Assembly: GCA_038373865.1 (NCBI GenBank)
Contig: JAXGGA010002821.1
Coordinates: forward strand, 49,940-113,939
Direction of reading: 5' to 3'
DNA from: Uloborus plumipes
Taxonomy: Eukaryota; Arthropoda; Arachnida; Araneae; Uloboridae
DNA: 64,000 bases
Position 1 is the stretch's first letter; each line of letters starts with the position of its first letter. A program made the position numbers and the translations under genes. Shown here one piece after another: positions 33,797 through 45,546 of this stretch. Under the pieces are notes generated by a model that saw only the letters and a list, made by a program, of their open reading frames with translations, made no database searches and was not told the DNA's origin.

Positions 33797-36409
33797 GCAT
33801 ATGTTTCGCAATTGAAGTCTTGAGTCATATCAGGTCAAGATTTGTTTAAATGTGTAAAAAGTTAAGATGTTAGATGTGTTAAGATGTGTAATAAATGATA
33901 CGTGATAAAATTAATCGCCCCTCCCTTGAAATATTTCCAAGTCCACATTTGTTGATTATAAGTAAAAATTCCTATTGCAGAATACACTGAAGGTTAAATT
34001 CTACATGAAAGTGCAGAAGAAGATAATAAGAAAAACTAACCTGTATGAAACGAAGGAACTCTTGTAATTGCTTAAAAATATTACTATTAACAGCTCTTTA
34101 AAAGGTCAACTGGTCCCTCCGTCATTGCCGTCGTCAAGAATTAGGGGGCGCCAATATTATGTTTAAGTGAAGTATTTTTGTTTAAAAATGTAACTTTGGG
34201 TGTGTCAAATGTAAAAAAAAAAGTTTTTTTTCAGTCCAATCCCCCCCCCCCAAACCCCCAGTAAGTGTGAAAAGAAAACGCAACGTCAAAATATCATCAA
34301 GGAAGATCCAAGAATATCTGTAAGAAAAAAAGAACCTGTATTGACTCTTCATCGCAAGAAATGCTTCGAAAAAGTGACAATATGCATAATAAAGTGATTA
34401 ACTATTTTTATGTACCGTTGGAGCCTCTGACATACTTATTTTACAATCATAAAAAATCTTTCAAACAGATGGAAAAGTTAAACCAACACCTATTTATTTA
34501 AGAATGTAGAATTAAAATTCAAAATAGAATCAGCAGCTCCAAATGTTGGAAAGTAGAAAACGAAAGTAAAACAAACTTCGGCATCCAGAAGCGTGATATT
34601 CAAAGCAGAACCGAGTGGGAAAATAAGTCTTGGTAAACAAGAGATAAGACTCGTCTTATATATTCGAATCGGACACATTCAAACAAACAAAAAATTTCAC
34701 GCGTTCATTGGAAATTTCACTATGGGAAACCGAAACAAATAAATGCTTATGGAAAAGACGAACTGGGAGGTCCTCCTAATTTTTTTTTGTTATATTACAC
34801 ACCTATAAATTTCTATTTAGTACCGCGTTATCGTAGCCTCCCCCCCCCCCATTCCCAAATCAAAAATCATTTTCAACTTTGTTTAAAGTTAAGTTTTCGT
34901 TTCGTTTAAATTCCCAATAAAGTACCGGCAGGCAAACTCCTATTTTGGACGAAAACTAAAGTAAATCAAAACCTGGTTCCTCAGAAGTCCTATTCATCTG
35001 AGGAACCAGGCCCGATGAGAGGGGGCTGTCAGCCTAAGTCAAAAACTATAGGGGCCCAGCTCGGAATCGGAATGGTATAAATTCTGTAAGTTTTGGGGGG
35101 AGGGGGGCCCGGCGACCCGTAGTGACTGAAATGACTAGGGGCCCGACTTGGCTCTCGGTGGCCCTGTGAGGGGCCCTACTGAACTGCACAATCGAACCAG
35201 TATACAGTTGCTTGCAATAAGAGAAAAGCTCTCTAAAATGAGTTATGATTACATTTTTGCAAGATTTTGGCAGGACTTCAATCTATTCAGGAGAACTCAG
35301 CCCGTTGTATCTATCGTGTGTGAACCACATTTTGAGTGTTTGCTGAAACAAATGAACTGAATAAAAATGTTTCAAGGAATTTATAATACAAAATCGGTTA
35401 ACAATGGTAAAAGGAAGAGCAAAAGGTAAATTTTTTCTGTAATTTTTGGGCCCCCTAAGCCTGGGATTCACAGGCTTATAGGTAAATCAGGTGTAGAATA
35501 GGTAAATCAGATCGATTCCGAGAAAATTCCCCAGCGAGTCGCTGGGAACTTTCTCGGAATCGGGGGCCTCTCCCGTTATTTCGAATTCTTCCAGGGGGAG
35601 GGGGAGTGTACAAATTGTACTGAAACCACGACAACTTATTGAAAATAAAGCCAGACCCCTTTCCACCTGATCCTCCAATAAAATGACGGGTCTGAATCAA
35701 ATCCAGAAATTTTTCAATGGGAGAGGTCACGGTCATATCAGGGTTATCAGGTGAGGGTCAATTGAACTCCTGACCTTGAAAAAATTGTGTATTTATGTGG
35801 AAGTATGGAAGTGCTTCGTGCTGTTTGAAACCATTTTGCCCCCCCCCCCCCTCGAAAAAAAACCGGAATGATGGGTCAAATGGGTTTTATACCTATAAAA
35901 AAAGTTCGAACGCATGTTGCTGTTCGGGTTAAAAAAAGGGGAGGAGACTCACGGAAGTGGACAATGGATTATTGAAATTCAAAATGAAAAAAGAGGCTTT
36001 AGTCAAATTTAAAACTTGAAGGGAGAGGTTTGTCCCCCTTTTCTACTGAAGGTTATTGGTTAAAAGCAAGAGATCTGTGGAGGAATTGGGGAGTTTAGAG
36101 CAAATCAGATCTTAGAAGCGACGAAAGAGAAAAAAAAATTAAGTGTGTGTAGGAGGGGGGGGAGGGCTATATTGGTCAATATCTTAAAAAATGAGGGGTG
36201 CCCCATTCGGGAGGGAGGTTTTAGGACGCATACTACGACAGATTATTAGGAAGTTGTGTCTTGATTTATGTTTCGAAGGGGTATTTTGAGGGAGATAGGG
36301 GGTTACTCCTATATTTTTTGAGGGGTTGCATCATTGTTCTTGCTTGTGGGTGGTATGAGGTAGTCCTATATGAAAAAGGGACTCCAGTGGGAAGGATTAG
36401 ACAGGAACC
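33797..36409. other. Stretch rich in C and G tracts, no supportable gene
   Basis: Repeated poly-C or poly-G runs (34240, 34840, 35095, 35840, 36155) and GGGGCCCGAC-like words suggest several decayed MITEs. A partial relative of the CAGGCCCGTCATTT family lies near 35590-35692. A hairpin is at 34972-35010. Confidence 0.4.
34972..35010. repeat. Perfect 14-bp hairpin
   Basis: CCTGGTTCCTCAGA at 34972-34985 is the exact reverse complement of 34997-35010, with an 11-base loop. It could fold in RNA or be the remnant of a palindromic insertion. Confidence 0.85.
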
Positions 36410-36572
36410 CAGGCCCGTCATTTAGGGGGGGAGGAGGGTCAATTACCCCCCTGGCTTTGAGATATCAGTGTATTTACACATAAGTGGGCGTGGTTTTTAA
36501 TGTTTTCCGAGCAAATTGCATTGTATTTGGACCCTTCCCCCCCCCCTAGAAAAACTTCAAATGACGTCCCTG
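36410..36572. mobile_element. Short hAT-type MITE (CAGGCCCGTCATTT family), copy 3
   Basis: Ends are CAGGCCCGTCATTT and, inverted, CAGGGACGTCATTT, with the exact octamer duplication CAGGAACC (36402-36409 and 36573-36580). Same plan and orientation as copy 1. Confidence 0.93.
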
Positions 36573-37289
36573 CAGGAACCATTTAACTTTTCCATTCATT
36601 TAATTTTTCTATAGTTACCAGGTAGTACTGATCCACAATATTATGATTTTCTTCAATCATAAAAAACGTTTCGATACTATTTAAAAATAAACAGAACGAA
36701 AACAAAATGAATTAGTGCATAACTTTTTTCCTCATTTCTTTAACTGCAACTCATTATTTGCAAAATTTAACTGCAACCGTAGTTTTAATTTTGAAAAATG
36801 ATTTTTTAATTGAACGCGATAAACTGCCAAAAAGGTAACCCTTACTATTGCCATTTGGCGGTTTCCACGTCCTCTGGCCCTGTGATTACATGGGAAATGA
36901 TTTTGGAAATGCTTCCAATTCCGGCAACCTCGCCAAGAAATCACGACGAAAATTAATATGTCGCCAATTTAAAGAGCACGTGTTTTTTTGTTCTCTAGTG
37001 CTTTTTTTTTATATAATTAATTTTTACTTGAGTCATAGATGGCAGATGCTGAAGAAATAGTGTGCCTGGATCTTCTCCATTCAACTTGTACAACTTTTTA
37101 AAAGGTGAGTGGTGCCTAGCACTCTTTGAAGGTAAGATGCATGGTGCATGTGCTGGACGAAAAAGTCCTGGAAGTTTTTTTTTATATAATTAATTTTTAC
37201 TTGAGTCATAGATGGCAGATGCTGAGGAAATAATGTGCCTGGATCTTCTCCATTCAACGAAACTTCTTTTAAGGTGAGTGGTGCCTAGC

Positions 37290-38637
37290 CAGGATTGGCA
37301 GGATTCTACCGAGGCGGTAAAAACCACTGTTAGAAACCGGTTAAAACCGGCACGGCAGAAACCCCTTTCTGCCACTTTTATGGCAGAAACTCAAAAATTA
37401 ACTTTAAAATAATTACTGGCATGTAATATACATAGAAAAAAATATTCAGTGTTCACCAGAGTACAATTTATTTAAAATATTATTGCCATTCTAAATCAAA
37501 TGTTACATTGTTTGCACTCTGCAGTAGCTATAACTAGAGCCGCTATATAAACAGGCCGACGCATCAAGATTAAGTTTCACCACTTTGGATCCAACTCCTT
37601 AACTTTTACTTTCAATTTTTCATTGTTGCGAGCTATGGTTACCAGAAAAAAGTTTTGGCACATTGCTAAGCTTTGCCAAATCCACGTGCCGCTAATAATT
37701 GCTCACAGTGAAAAATTACCAAAACGCGATTATTTGCCAGAAAAGACAACCACTCAAACACACAAACACGAGCTGGATCCAAAGTGGTGAAACTTAATCT
37801 TGATGCGCCGGCTCGTATATATAGGGGCCTTAGCTATAACAATACATAAGTTTGCATGCAGTTTCAAAACATAAACAATTTCTCAATGTATTGTGCACCA
37901 ATAAGAAATCTGAAATGATTCTCTCAAGCGCAGCAGATCTAGTTAGCATTGCTGTCAAGAAATAGGCAAGGAACTATTTGAAAGTAGCTTCATTCAGTTA
38001 CATCAAGAGTAATGACAAATTTTTGAATTGCAGAGATTAATAAAAACAAAAGCTAAGATTAAGTATTTGTTTCATATGGATATTTGAAAGTCTATCCGTT
38101 ACATTTATTGTAAATAAAATATACTTGTCGGCCCTGCTTAAACGAATACTGTCTGTTCCAAGAAATATTATTCGATTAAGCGGGGATTTTTAACATTGCG
38201 TCTATGCCATCGGTTCTGAGAAGATTTATTCGTATAAGCGGGGTATTCGTTTATCCGTTACCCGATTAAGCGGGGACAAGAGCATTTACAAACAACAAAC
38301 TGAAAAGTTGGTTACTTACATGATTACAAGGTTAAAATGTGTAATGCATAGCAATTTCAATGATGATAAATTTACTTTGCTTCAAAAATTTCAGTCTTGT
38401 AATTCAACTTTTACATTAAATTACTAAATATTAATTGCATACTACCAAGTTTTTAGGTGATGAAATGAAGTTATATTTTTAGTTCACTTGATCAAATTTG
38501 TAATTATTAAAGTTTCTAAAGATGGTTTTTAAGTTTCTGCCATTTTTTGCCAGTTTCTCCCGGTTTTTACCGGTTATAATCAGTTTCTACCACTGGCATG
38601 GCAAAAACCGGTTTCTGCCGGCAAAAAGCCAACCCTG
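37290..38637. mobile_element. hAT-type element inside the tandem duplication
   Basis: The ends CAGGATTGGC and, inverted, CAGGGTTGGC are flanked by the exact octamer TGCCTAGC (37282-37289 and 38638-38645). The octamer is present once in the uninterrupted sister unit (37110-37117), a built-in empty site. Inner regions carry ACCGGTTTTTACCGG-like and GGCAGAAAC repeats. No transposase is seen. It holds a Mutator-like MITE (37535-37830) and, near 38140-38275, AAGCGGGGAT repeats like those of pogo-type elements. Confidence 0.92.
37535..37830. mobile_element. Mutator-like MITE nested in the hAT element
   Basis: The inverted ends of about 55 bp (both contain CATCAAGATTAAGTTTCACC and ACTTTGGATCCA) are flanked by TAGCTATAAC at 37525-37534 and 37831-37840. 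A 9-10 bp duplication with long inverted ends is the Mutator/MULE pattern. The interior of about 180 bp has no coding capacity. Confidence 0.85.
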
Positions 38638-38952
38638 TGCCTAGCACTATTTGAAGGTAAGATGCAAGGTGCATGTGCTGGATGAAAAACAAGTCCTTGA
38701 ATTTTTTTTCAAATGAATTTCTGCTTGAGTATTAGATTGCAGATTCTTAAGAAGTGATGTTCACAAAACCTTTTTTTCGGTAAGATATGGTAAGTGTGCT
38801 GGACAAAAAACACAGGAAATCAAATTTTATTGATGTAGTAACTTCATTCAGTTTACAGTTTTGTTCAAATTCTATTTTATTGTTCATAAACATTTCTTTT
38901 GTGCATGAGTGCTCATGTTTTAAAAACAAGTTGGAATAAATATTACCTAATG

Positions 38953-41155
38953 CAGGGCTTTCCAAACTTTTTACCTAGCGGACCCCCTTCAGAGAGCATT
39001 TAACAAAACGGACCCCTGTCATTGCAGTGTGCAAATGCTTATAGTTTGTAGTTAATCAAAATAATTTAATTAATTATTCCTAATTAGTGTGGTAATTATT
39101 TAAAAGCCACTAATAAGTAAGTAGTTTAAAATGTTTAACTTTATCAACAAAATGTGGAACACAAAAAAAAAAAACGTATAAGTATTGGACAAGTAATAGC
39201 AGAAATAAGAAAACATAAAATATTAACAACAAATTAGTGGGAGGAGTGGGATTGTTTCATCCGGCACAATTTTGATACGTTAGGTTTGATTTTTGACAGT
39301 TGGAGACGAATGTTTGGTTCAGCATTGAGGCAGCTTCTGCGTTTAGTTTTAGTGGCTGCATAGATCAAGAATCCCGATTCGCATAGGTAGGTTGTGGCGA
39401 ACGGAAGAAAGATGCGCTTTGCCTTTTCAACAAGTAGTTGATACTTTTTATTTACCAGACTTAGCCAAAAATTGGGATAAGTATTAGCCTGGAAAAAAGT
39501 TTAAGGTGCAGTTTGACGTTATGTCTATTAAACATTCGTACTCAGACGATGACAGACTGTATATTTCGAAGGTGCTCACAAATATTTTCAAACATAGGGT
39601 TGTTCTCATTGGGTAATCTCATTGCTCTTAAAAAAAATCATCCAATAAACTAAATATTTGGACACCCGTTGTATTAGAAAGAAGTGGTTTGCACAAAAAA
39701 AGATCCTAGCCCTGCGACATCAGTCGATTCATCGATTTGCATAGCAAACAAATTGTTTTTGATGCGAGACACCAGAGATTCTTTCATATAATGTGACAGC
39801 TCAAGTACTCGTCTTTTAACAGTATTATCAGATAACGGCACTGTAGATACAAGTTAAGCAGCTTTCTCATCTAGCATGCAAGAAACAATATCAGTAACGC
39901 ATGGTTTTATGAGGGTTTCGGCGATGGTATGGGCTTTACCTGCTTTTGCTACTTGATAAATCATTAAGAAAGAAGCTTTTAGTGCATTTTCATTAGCGGT
40001 TTTTGCGTGAGCTGTAATCAACTTCTGAGAAGCAATGAGCTCAGTACACTTCCTCTTAAAAAAATCAGTCTCTTTATCCTTTAGCTCCGGATGTCTACCT
40101 TCAAAATGATGCCGCAATTTGACTGGAACCATCGAACTGTTTGGAAGGATCTAAATCTAGGTAGCTATCTTGGTACTTTCGTTTTTTAGTTGTTCCACTT
40201 CCACTAGCAGTGTGAACAGCACCTATTTCTACGATGGGAGAATTCGGTGTAGTTGGAACATGCTGCAGAGATTCATCTTCTAAAATTTGCTCTTTAGCTG
40301 GCTTGTCATTAGTTATTTTTTCTTCGGAAGGTTGTCCTTTGTCATCAACAAAACTTTTGGCGTTTTTGTGGCTTTGATAGTGATGAAGGAATTGTACATT
40401 TCTTCAAAGATCCTGTCTGTAGCCACAAATCCATGCTATGGTCCTTAAATGATTAATGAGAATGGTGCAGGAAGCAAGAAAATTAATCTCGAGATATAAA
40501 ACCGCGAGGAATTTGTTCTCGGATAAAAACTTCTTTTTATGTACAACTCGAGAAAAGTCCAGAATAACCAGAAATGAAGACCCAGGCGTTGTATTCAATC
40601 AAACCGACCAATCTACCATAGCTTGCGTGTTTTTACAATGCCGGCGTCGACGTGGAGCATTTTTTGAGAAGGTTCGAAATTGAAATTCTTTCAAATATGT
40701 GTTAATAGGCCAAAGTCTAGCACGAAGCTCATGGTGCCGTCTTACCTGTCAGCGCCGCTGGATTCACTTAAGGAGGCATGGAATAGTTCTAAGAGGAAGG
40801 GGGGGTAAGCAGCTGTATTAACAAAATATCATTTTTTTGCACAAAAAAAAAAAATCGTTTTGACGCATAAAAGCTATTTTATGTGAGGTATTGATTCTTT
40901 TTCAACCCTGTAATGATATTGTTTCTTCAGAACAAACTGTACAAAATTGGAACACTGCAAAAATTGAGGAGGGGGGGGGGGTATGAGAATTTCTGCTTGA
41001 GAAAAAGAGGGCGCGATCATAGAAAGTTTGAAAATCTTTACCCTGGTATTAAAACACAGAGCCAGATTGAAAATATATCTTAACGCTTAAAAAAAAAAAC
41101 TGATTTTTACCGCGGACCCCCAAGGTGTCCGCGGACCACAGTTTGGGAAGCCCTA
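38953..41155. mobile_element. hAT element of ZBED/Buster type, internally deleted
   Basis: The ends CAGGGCTTTCCAAACT and, inverted, TAGGGCTTCCCAAACT are flanked by octamers ACCTAATG (38945-38952) and ACTTAGTG (41156-41163), 6 of 8 alike. Remains of a transposase gene lie on the minus strand. A GC-richer piece at about 40690-40990 between the gene and the right end contains G tracts and may be a further insertion. Confidence 0.9.
39240..40240 (-). pseudogene. ZBED-type hAT transposase remains
   Basis: From the 5' side the minus strand gives TKKRKYQDSYLDLD, then MVPVKLRHHFEGRHPELKDK, ANENALKASFLMIYQVAKAG, KAHTIAETLIKPCVTDIVSC, then after a stop VPLSDNTVKRRVLEL and FAMQIDESTDVAGL, and finally, after a gap, FLPFATTYLCESGF with SCLNAEPNIRLQLSKIKP. 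This is the order of ZBED5-like hAT transposases: BED finger, helical region, DESTDV block with the first catalytic aspartate, and C-terminal dimerisation region. The cysteines of the BED finger and the central RNase H part are deleted, and stops break the frame, so it is dead. Confidence 0.85.
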
Positions 41156-42995
41156 ACTTAGTGGAATGAGGTCATATTACTTGACAAGGTTTCTGGATTA
41201 TTCAGAACTGAAGGACCTCAAAATGAAATTAAAATTATTGAGCCTGAAATTTATTAATTAAAATCATCAGGCAAGTATATATTCAAACATGAATTATTTA
41301 TTGCATGACATTTTTGCTTCTTTACTAATAAAATGTTGAATTATTACTTATATAGAGATACATTGTTGTTTTAATGCAGTTATGTATTTTCTTAAAGGTA
41401 CCCAACGGTCAGGACTGCCAAGCTTAAAAGCTGCACTGTACCAAAAGGAGAACTGAAGAACTCTGGTTTATTCTGCGTGTACAATACCGAATGGTTACAT
41501 AACGGAGAGATTTGGTGTGTTTTTCTCCATCAACTCCTCTGTTTTAACTTTTCAGTGTACACCTGCCTATGGAGAATTTTGAAGTGCCTTACCAATCAGC
41601 AAAGTGGACAAGATTTATAATCGTTACTGTTAGTATTATACGTAATTTAACTAATGACAAGCTGCTGTCAAGCAAATGGAGTAAATAAACTTTCTCCCTC
41701 AATGTGAGTTTTTTGAGTGACAACTATTTCCTAGTAGCATGTTTTTACAAAATGTAAGTTATAGTTATTAAGGAGCGCCTTCAAAGTGGTGGCTTTTAAT
41801 GTGAAGAAACACTCGGAAGGATTAGTATCATTATTGCCCAACTGTCAAGTTTTCTATTTTTAAGAAGAAATGACACATGGACGAAGCTTAGAAATCATCT
41901 TGGAATGGAAAACTTTCAGCTTTTCCTGGAGAAAATTATGAAAGATGAGAAACTCGAGAATGGTAAAGTCTCAGATTTTGCAGTTTCTTATTAAAAATTT
42001 AAATTATTGAGCCTGAAATTACCAGACATGTAATTTCCAGGGAACAATCCAGACATTTAAGCAGTTTGCGGATCTCTCTTGCAAAACCGTTTAATTAGGT
42101 GCATATTTTTTTATTAAAAAAATGTATATGAAAATGTATATTTTTTGATGCAACTGCCTTTTTTTTTTTGAAGGTAATCAATAACCAGGGCTGCCAAGTT
42201 CAAAAGCTGCACTGTGCCAAAAGAACTGAAGAATTATGGTTTCTTGTGTTACTGAATATGGTTACATAGCAGAGATTTGGTGTGTTTTTACTCCATCAAT
42301 TCCTCTGTTATAACTTTTCAGTGTACACACGCCTAGTATTAGCTGTTTAATACTTTGAATTTTGCCTTACCAACAACCAAAATGGACAGTATTATTGGCT
42401 TTCATATTTTCTATGCAATAATTCCACGAGAAGAAGAAAAAAAAAATCTGCTTTTTAACTATTAGATGTTTATTCACCTCAAAAAAAAAAAAAAAAAATG
42501 TGTTTAGAGGAATTAACTTCAAGATATGGAGGAAAATTAACATGGAATTACAGACAAAAGATTGGGACCTGCTGATGAGAAATTCAAGTTATAGTAATAT
42601 TCAAACTAAAAAGAATTTTCCAAAACATTCTTTACACTGTTTCCACTCTATTGATAACTCATTAAGACAGGATTTGAAACTGTCTCCAAGTTTTCTGAAT
42701 TATCAGTCTAAAGTTGGGGAGTAAGAAAAAGATAAATGAAGTCACAGTGCAGTAGCGTACATAGCACCCCCATGACCCCTGCAACGCTTCGGGTTCCGTA
42801 AAAATGGCACTATAAGATACATCGGAAAAATATTTTTCATAGTTTGATGGGAGGTTGGGGTAAATTTACAAATCTTGTGGGTGGAGGAGAGGTAAAGAAG
42901 TCTATGTACGTCACTGTCACAGTGATCTCCAGCTGAGGCATAATTGCTTGCCACTGATAACTTGCATGGGAGGCAACATGAGATAAGTTAACAGT
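41156..42995. other. No secure gene; contains a direct repeat pair
   Basis: Bases 41396-41575 and 42172-42345 are diverged direct repeats (shared GACTGCCAAGCTTAAAAGCT-like and GAGATTTGGTGTGTTTTT sequence). An exon-like frame at about 41862-41951 with a following GTAAAG is too short to call. Confidence 0.5.
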
Positions 42996-43145
42996 ATATC
43001 TGTACCTCAGAACCAGACTAACGTAAGTCCATTTTCGTCATTTTTCGGTAGAGGGGAAAAACGATTGTCGAATACATTGTTTTTCCCCGCAACTGAAAAA
43101 TGACGAAAATGGACTTACGTTAGTCTGGTTCTGAGGTACAGATAT
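42996..43145. repeat. 150-bp MITE, almost entirely inverted repeat
   Basis: Arms of about 50 bp (ATATCTGTACCTCAGAACCA, ACGTAAGTCCATTTTCGTCA) are perfect reverse complements around a 50-bp spacer. The TA at each edge is compatible with a TA target duplication. No coding capacity. Confidence 0.85.
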
Positions 43146-43479
43146 GACTAACGAATAAACTTTTTTTCAAGCAACTCCATGAATTAAATGTGAAACTATT
43201 ACGATTAAAGAGTACGAAAACTCTTTCCCACTATTTCAGAAAAATTTAAGACTATGTAGCAAAATTTGATGGTATCTGTTGCTGCATTACTCTTGCAATT
43301 TTAATAAAAATTTGAATCACAAGAAAAACAAACTAGACAAAATGTAACAGAAAGTAGAGCAATTCATTTGAACTTAATTAAAGTAAACGCTCAGAAACTG
43401 AGAGATACGATTCATATAACGTACGTGGTGAGTGCAATTTAATACAACAAAAATTTTGGGAGACTTAAGTGCACAATAT
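43146..43479. other. AT-rich, no recognised feature
   Basis: Nothing supportable beyond the left copy of the SINE target duplication at 43467-43479. Confidence 0.4.
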
Positions 43480-43775
43480 TTCATTTCATTTCACCCTCCA
43501 GGGTCCCCCGTACCTACCAGCTTAGTGGTTTAACCGGGATAGGGCCCTGAAGAGCGCTCTGTTCTTAATTTTGAACCAGAACCTAGGATCGAGCAAACCA
43601 TAGGCCCTAGCACCCCCAGAGGTATCGTTTCACTTGGAGGACTTTGTGACCACGACATTTTTAACGCCTCCCAGTCACCATTAATCAAGACGGTGGATCT
43701 TTGATCGGCTGGGATCGAACCCGGGTCCTTTCGGACACGAGTCCGATGCCTTACCGATCGGGCCACCACGGCCCC
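43480..43775 (-). mobile_element. tRNA-derived SINE with 13-bp target duplication
   Basis: Read on the minus strand it starts GGGGCCGTGGTGGCCCGATC with A box TGGCCCGATCGG, and 40 bases on has a perfect B box GGGTTCGATCCC, the internal RNA polymerase III promoter of tRNA-derived SINEs. It ends in a GAAAT-type repeat tail. AAGTGCACAATAT is duplicated exactly at 43467-43479 and 43776-43788, showing target-primed insertion. Few mutations in the promoter boxes suggest a fairly recent copy. Confidence 0.95.
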
Positions 43776-43882
43776 AAGTGCACAATATCAATTCAAACGT
43801 ATCTGCCTGTATACATACAGAATATACTGCAAATATACCATGTAAAAATACACTTATTTAAAGCCATCAATTAACACTATTA

Positions 43883-44339
43883 TCTATATACATAAATGGC
43901 TACTTCTGTAGGTATGTATGGATGTAAAGGGTAATTTTCAAAACTACTGAACCGATTTTAACCATTTTTTCACCATAGATAGCTACGGCTTACATGCAGC
44001 TTAATGCTTTTTACACTTCACTTCTTAAAGTCATATACAGAAAGTTAGATAGGTTCAAAAAATAAATTGATTAACAGATTAATCTTTTGAAACAAATGAG
44101 GTTCAGTTTCATATTTTAGAACTCCTTCAGATTTGTAGAATCTTAGTTAGATGTTATACTTTCGTTTCCAAACGAACACAATTTTGTTCTTTTAGAAATG
44201 CAGCTAAATTTTAAATTTCGGATAAGCAGTGTGTTTTGAGTTATTTCACTTCAGATGGGGAAAAAGCAAAACAAAAGGAAAGTGAGGGTTGTTTCTCAGT
44301 ATTATTACTGACCCAGGCAATGCCGGGTATTTTTGCTAG
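43883..44339 (+). mobile_element. Non-autonomous Helitron
   Basis: It begins TCTATATACATAAA directly after an A and ends with the hairpin CCCAGGCAATGCCGGG (one bulged A), then TATTTTTG and CTAG, followed by T. TC at the 5' end, a hairpin 8 bases before CTRR, and insertion between A and T without duplication are the Helitron rules. The internal CAAAACTACTGAACCGATTT is common in such elements of arthropods. No Rep/helicase. Confidence 0.92.
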
Positions 44340-45031
44340 TTATTTTATATTTAAAGCCTAATAAATGCAAACTCTATTCAATAAATGAAATTAAAAAAAA
44401 AGAAATGGTGAACCCTAGGCCAGCCCCAATAGTCCTATTCATTAATCAGGGCCGGTTAAAAGAGCCACAAGATTTATTATTATTTTTCTTCAAGTTTCGG
44501 TACAAAAACTGATGGAACATAGATGGTTCAGAAAAATAAATACATCAATCACAAGTTACTATTTTTTTTCTCTCATGATTTTATTTAATAGCCTGCATAG
44601 CTTTTCTTTCTAATTTCCGAATTTCAAGAGAAATGTGTCAACTCGGCAACAAACATAAACATGATGAAAGTCGAAGTTTGAGTTAAGGAGTTCGACTTCA
44701 GACTTTTCTTTCTTTAGAACATTTGGTCTCTAAAAATTGGTTAATCTTAAAAAAATAAGTATTTAAATTGTGAGAAATAAGTGTATGAACAGGATAAAAT
44801 TTGATAAGACTTGTTATTGCATGCATATACATTTGTTTTTCTTTAACTCTTTCATCTTTAACTGTAGCCCATTAATGATACAACTTAACTATATCCGTAA
44901 CGGCTTGTTTAGAATTTTTATTTACTTTTTTTGAAAGCGATAAAGTCGCTAAAATGGTAACCCTACTTATTGCCGTTTGCATTTCTTCGTCCTTATATCT
45001 GTCGCGTTTCTGTCGGAGGGAGGGGTGGTAA
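44340..45031. other. No supportable gene
   Basis: AT-rich, then from about 44930 a repeat shared with 28980-29110 and 36810-36960 (AAAATGGTAACCCTACTTAT, TCCTTATATCTGT). It may be old flank of the composite repeat. Confidence 0.4.
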
Positions 45032-45277
45032 CTAGGGCGGATCCAGAAATGTTCCAAGGGAGGGGCGATTGATTTTTTTTTCTTACTTGCCATTTTTTTC
45101 ACCATGCATACTTACTAACACAAGTTGATAACAATGTTTCGGTCTTCCATTTCGAAAAATTTCCAGATCAGAGTCCCGAATCCCCACCCTTTCCCTTAAA
45201 TTAAAGATCCACTAAAATTTTTTTTTTTTGAAGTTAAAAATCAACGTAAATAAAGCACAAATAAGGTAGAAAGTACA

Positions 45278-45322
45278 GCAAATAGCTATTTCAAGGCTAC
45301 AATGGAGCCCCTTCATCAGTGC
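45278..45322 (-). ncRNA. Hammerhead-like ribozyme motif, minus copy
   Basis: Identical in all 45 bases to the plus copy at 46666-46710, read on the minus strand. It lies in the 3' untranslated region of the minus PLE copy. Two identical copies in opposite orientation could also pair with each other. Confidence 0.6.
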
Positions 45323-45546
45323 AAGAAGCTCAGCAAACAACATGAAAGCTGTAAGAGAACTGAGCGCGAAGCACGTGTGCCCCGGTATTTATAACAAATG
45401 GGCGAGTGCGCTTGAACTCACAACAAAGCGGGAAAACACCGACCAATCAGCGATCAGCGAAACGCCAGGAGAGCGAAGAAAAGGGGGGAAGGCGGCAAAG
45501 GAAAGTAGGGGCAAAAAAGCGCGGGAGAAAACACTAGAAGACGAAA

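Larger units (their letters stand above)
37002..38705 (+). repeat. Tandem duplication of a 173-bp unit, second unit split by a hAT element
   Basis: Unit 1 (37002-37174) and unit 2 (37175-37289 continuing at 38646-38700) share TATATAATTAATTTTTACTT, GATGGCAGATGCTGA, GTGCCTGGATCTTCTCCATT and GGTGCATGTGCTGGA. A third, more diverged start follows from 38700 (CTGCTTGAGTATTAGATTGC). The interruption is the element at 37290-38637. Confidence 0.85.

Noticed and set aside
41862..41951. Exon-like plus-strand frame (TWTKLRNHLGMENFQLFLEK) followed by GGTAAAG
   Set aside because: Only about 30 codons, family not recognised, no neighbouring exon found.
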